From NCBI GenBank assembly GCA_031987425.1, contig DALZZL010000003.1, positions 1 to 64,000 on the forward strand: a stretch of 64,000 nucleotides of DNA, in the 5' to 3' direction. The translations under genes were made by a program, and so were the position numbers. Below the pieces are notes generated by a model. The model ran no database searches. It was not told the DNA's origin and saw only the letters and a program-made list of their open reading frames with translations. Below, one piece after another: positions 61,636 to 64,000 of this stretch; position 1 is the first letter of the stretch; every line of letters begins with the position of its first letter. Origin of the DNA: Stenotrophomonas_A sp002429615. Its GTDB lineage: Bacteria > Pseudomonadota > Gammaproteobacteria > Xanthomonadales > Xanthomonadaceae.

Positions 61636-62459
61636 CAGGCGGTCTCGCTCGATTCGTTCTTCGCCTCGCGCGCGGCACGCGCACGGGGACCGTGGAAGTA
61701 TTCCTGCACCCAGGGATGGTCGATCTTCTCGACTTCCGCCAGCGGCGCATTGGCGATGACCTTGCGGTCGGCCAGCACCGCGACGCGGTCGCAGATCGCG
61801 TACAGCGTGTCCAGATCATGGGTGATCAGGAACACGGTCAGCCCGAGGGCTTCCTGCAGCGTCTTGATCAGCCGGTCGAACGCGGCCGCGCCGATCGGGT
61901 CCAGGCCGGCGGTCGGTTCGTCCAGGAACAGCAGCGGCGGATCCAGCGCCAGCGCGCGTGCCAGGCCGGCGCGCTTGCGCATGCCGCCGGACAGCTGCGA
62001 GGGCAGCTTGTCGAGCGCGTCGGCCGGCAGGCCGGCGAGTTTGATCTTCAGCAACGCCAGTTCGTAGAACCAGCGTTCGGGAAACTCGCGGTGCCGCTCC
62101 TTCAGCGGCACCTGCACGTTCTCACCCACCGACAGCGAGGAGAACAGCGCACCGTCCTGGAACAGCACGCCGGTATTGCGGGTGATGTGGTCGCGGTCGG
62201 CCGGGTCTTCGGAGATCGGGTCGGCACCGAGGACCTCGATCTGCCCGGCATCGGGCCGGCGCAGCCCCAGGATGCTGCGCATCAGCACCGACTTGCCGGT
62301 GCCCGAGCCACCCACCACGCCGAGGATCTCGCCGCGGCGCACGTCGAGGTCGAGGTTTTCGTGTACCACCTGGCTGCCGAAGCGGTTTACCAGGCCGCGC
62401 ACGGAGATGGCGATCTCCGGGCCGGCGTCGGCGTCTTCGCGGCGCTTGTGGATCGCCAT
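61635..62459 (-). CDS. mlaF: Mla-type ABC transporter ATP-binding protein
   Basis: The 274-residue ATPase of the phospholipid/lipid transport system has Walker A GGSGTGKS, Q-loop LFQDGALFSSLSV, signature LSGGMRKRAGLARAL, Walker B LLFLDEPTAGLDP and the His-switch ITHDLDTL. Start ATG 62459 overlaps the mlaE stop (TGATG). The longer frame to 62483 is not conserved. Confidence 0.94.
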   Translation of the reverse strand: MAIHKRREDADAGPEIAISVRGLVNRFGSQVVHENLDLDVRRGEILGVVGGSGTGKSVLMRSILGLRRPDAGQIEVLGADPISEDPADRDHITRNTGVLFQDGALFSSLSVGENVQVPLKERHREFPERWFYELALLKIKLAGLPADALDKLPSQLSGGMRKRAGLARALALDPPLLFLDEPTAGLDPIGAAAFDRLIKTLQEALGLTVFLITHDLDTLYAICDRVAVLADRKVIANAPLAEVEKIDHPWVQEYFHGPRARAAREAKNESSETA

Positions 62460-63580
62460 CACCAGCCCACCTTCATGAACCACAGCGCGAACATGGCGTC
62501 GAGGATGATGACCAGCGAGATCGTCTGCACCACGCTGGAAGTCGTGCGCTCGCCGACCGACTGCGCGGTGCCGGTGACCTTGAGCCCTTCCAGGCAGCCG
62601 ATCAGCGCGATCACCAGCGCGAACACCGGGGCCTTGGACATGCCGACCAGGAAGTGACGCACCTGCATGGTCTCGTGCATGCGCGCCAGATACATCTGCG
62701 GCGGGATGCCCAGGTCGAAGGCGCCCACGGTGACGCCGCCGGCCAGGCCGGCGATCATCGCGATGAAGGTCAGCAGCGGCAGCATCACCAGCAGGGCGAG
62801 CAGGCGCGGGATCACCAGCAGGTCGATCGGATCCAGGCCCAGGGTCTGGATCGCGTCGATCTCCTCGCGCGATTTCATCGCGCCGATCTGCGCGGTGAAC
62901 GCGCTGGCGGTGCGGCCGGCCAGCACGATGGCGGTGAGCAGCACGGCGAACTCGCGCAGGAAGGCGATGCTCACCAGCTCCACGACATAGATCTCCGCGC
63001 CGAAGTCGCGCAGGATCGTCGAGCCGAGGAAGGCGATCACCGCGCCCACCAGGTACGAGAGCAGGACCACCAGCGGCACCGCGTCCAGGCCGACCTGCTC
63101 CATGTGGCTGACGGTCGCGGTCAGCCGGAAGCGGCGCGGTTCGCGGAACAGGCGCGCCAGCTTCACCAGGTTCTCGCCGAGGAAGCTGGCGAGCTGGACG
63201 ATGTCCTTGCCGGTGTTGTGCACCGTGCGGCCGAGGCGCTCCAGCGCCGCGGCGAAACCATAGTCACGGCGCGGCTTGGGGCGGTCGTCCTCGAGTTCCT
63301 CGATGGTGCACACCAGGGCGCGGTGGTCGTCGCGGAAGCTGATGGCGTCGTCGGCCAGCCCGGCACGCCGCGCGAAGCGCAGCAGCTGCAGCACGCCGGC
63401 CGAATCCAGCTGGGAGATGCCGCTGGCGTCTATCCGGCAGGGCTCGGCCGGCAGCTCGCGCAGCAGCTCGGCGGCGCTGATGGCGGTATCGAGCACCCAG
63501 CTGCCGGCCAGCCGGATCCGTCCCGGATCATCCTGGTCCCGGTCGAGCGTAGGTGGCTGTGGGGAAATGTGGTCGCGCAT
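62459..63580 (-). CDS. mlaE: MlaE family ABC permease with N-terminal STAS domain
   Basis: Residues about 20-115 form a STAS-like domain (RIDASGISQLDSAGVLQLLRFA), doing in cis what MlaB does in E. coli. Residues about 150-373 are the MlaE permease with five or six helices (LSYLVGAVIAFLGSTILRDFGAEIYVVELV, then REEIDAIQTLGLDPIDLLVIPR). Start chosen at ATG 63580 (373 residues); ATG 63598 is an alternative and neither has a strong ribosome site. It is first of the mlaEFD-pqiC operon, an order different from E. coli mlaFEDCB. Confidence 0.9.
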   Translation of the reverse strand: MRDHISPQPPTLDRDQDDPGRIRLAGSWVLDTAISAAELLRELPAEPCRIDASGISQLDSAGVLQLLRFARRAGLADDAISFRDDHRALVCTIEELEDDRPKPRRDYGFAAALERLGRTVHNTGKDIVQLASFLGENLVKLARLFREPRRFRLTATVSHMEQVGLDAVPLVVLLSYLVGAVIAFLGSTILRDFGAEIYVVELVSIAFLREFAVLLTAIVLAGRTASAFTAQIGAMKSREEIDAIQTLGLDPIDLLVIPRLLALLVMLPLLTFIAMIAGLAGGVTVGAFDLGIPPQMYLARMHETMQVRHFLVGMSKAPVFALVIALIGCLEGLKVTGTAQSVGERTTSSVVQTISLVIILDAMFALWFMKVGW

Positions 63581-63741
63581 CCGTGCGGGAGCATACATGG
63601 GCGGGTGTGTTTGGCGTATCCGCATTCGTGGCCGCGCATCGGTGCCGTGCGATGGTTTACAGCCGGCGAGCGGCTGGACATACACTGGCGAGCCAGGCCG
63701 GATCGCCGGTCCGGTCCCTCCGCCTGCTCCGACACCGCCGA
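63581..63741 (+). promoter_or_regulatory. Divergent promoter region between mlaE and the thrE-like gene
   Basis: On the plus strand TTTACA (63656-63661) and TACACT (63681-63686) could be -35 and -10 with a 19-base spacer, which is longer than ideal. No operator is evident. Confidence 0.3.
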
Positions 63742-64000
63742 ATGTCCGTCGCCACGCCTGCTCCCGCCACCACCCACGCCAGTTACGCGCAGCGGGTGGC
63801 GTTCGTCTCCGAGATCGCCAGCCGCCTGCACAGCTATGGCACCACCGCGCAGCGGCTGGAGGCGGCGCTGATCGCGTTGTCCCAACAATTGGGGCTGGAC
63901 TGCGAGCCCTGGTCGAATCCGACCGGCGTGATCCTCAGCTTCAGCGATCCCAGCAAGGCCATCGGTTCCAGCGACATCACCCGCGTGATCCGCCTGGCAC
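63742..64000 (+). CDS. Threonine/serine exporter family protein (ThrE/DUF1212), 3'-truncated by the window edge
   Basis: From ATG 63742, 86 residues are visible before the window ends. VAFVSEIASRLHSYGTTAQRLEAALIALSQQLGL then EPWSNPTGVILSF matches the start of ThrE/YjjP-type membrane exporters, which begin with a soluble segment before their helices. Full-length relatives continue with several membrane segments not seen here. It is divergent from the mla operon. Confidence 0.8.
   Translation, partial: MSVATPAPATTHASYAQRVAFVSEIASRLHSYGTTAQRLEAALIALSQQLGLDCEPWSNPTGVILSFSDPSKAIGSSDITRVIRLA

Overview
The window is GC-rich gammaproteobacterial chromosome. Gene content and order point to the Xanthomonas family (Lysobacteraceae/Xanthomonadaceae: Xanthomonas, Stenotrophomonas, Pseudoxanthomonas, Luteimonas and relatives). 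The best evidence is a surface-polysaccharide region lying between metB and etfA, the known variable LPS hotspot of Xanthomonas, followed by etfAB, rmlBACD, xanA/xanB, a CoA-transferase pair (lpsI/lpsJ type) and ETF-QO. A Clp-like TGTGA-N6-TCAC site and a 23-bp inverted repeat of the REP type found in this family agree with this. The genus cannot be fixed from the sequence.

Layout. 0-19 kb is mostly housekeeping: fabB-fabA, dinB, gph, a TfoX-C protein with msrC, bioD, a phasin and queD. It continues with a predicted Fur-controlled unit (DUF4198 protein, EF-hand protein, TonB receptor), rhlE, two tyrosine/homogentisate-pathway genes, a PilU-like ATPase, a DUF4398/OmpA pair, a DUF465 protein, and the transsulfuration genes cbs and metB. 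19.9-38.1 kb is a plus-strand O-antigen locus. It encodes an ABC exporter (Wzm/Wzt with a C-terminal glycan-binding domain), a double methyltransferase with a long coiled coil, sugar-nucleotide enzymes (Fcl-like reductase, Gmd), glycosyltransferases, and an embedded set of membrane genes (GT-C-like protein, GtrA, two GtrB-like GT2). 38.2-43.5 kb has etfA/etfB on the minus strand and rmlBACD (dTDP-L-rhamnose) on the plus strand.

43.5-54 kb is a long minus-strand run: xanA, xanB, a split transketolase pair, an epimerase-GT2 fusion, two methyltransferases, two SMR-type small membrane proteins and an ArnT-like GT-C enzyme. 54-59 kb holds the CoA-transferase pair, a WbsX-RgpF glycosyltransferase and ETF-QO. 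59-64 kb has alkB, a REP palindrome, an Mla-type lipid transport operon (mlaE-mlaF-mlaD-pqiC) and the start of a ThrE-type exporter.

How the genes work together. XanA/XanB and Gmd/Fcl-like supply GDP-sugars and RmlABCD supply dTDP-rhamnose. Cytoplasmic glycosyltransferases would build a polymer exported by Wzm/Wzt. The methyltransferase/coiled-coil protein just after wzt looks like a chain-end modifier and length ruler by analogy with E. coli WbdD. Two separate sets of genes have the parts of an undecaprenyl-phosphate-sugar decoration pathway (GT2 with C-terminal membrane helices, small flippase, GT-C transferase): a Gtr-like one at 28-36 kb and an Arn-like one at 43.5-51 kb. The second is coupled to a split transketolase and a Zn-ribbon methyltransferase and may make an unusual branched or methylated sugar. 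No tRNA, rRNA, CRISPR array, insertion sequence or prophage gene was found.
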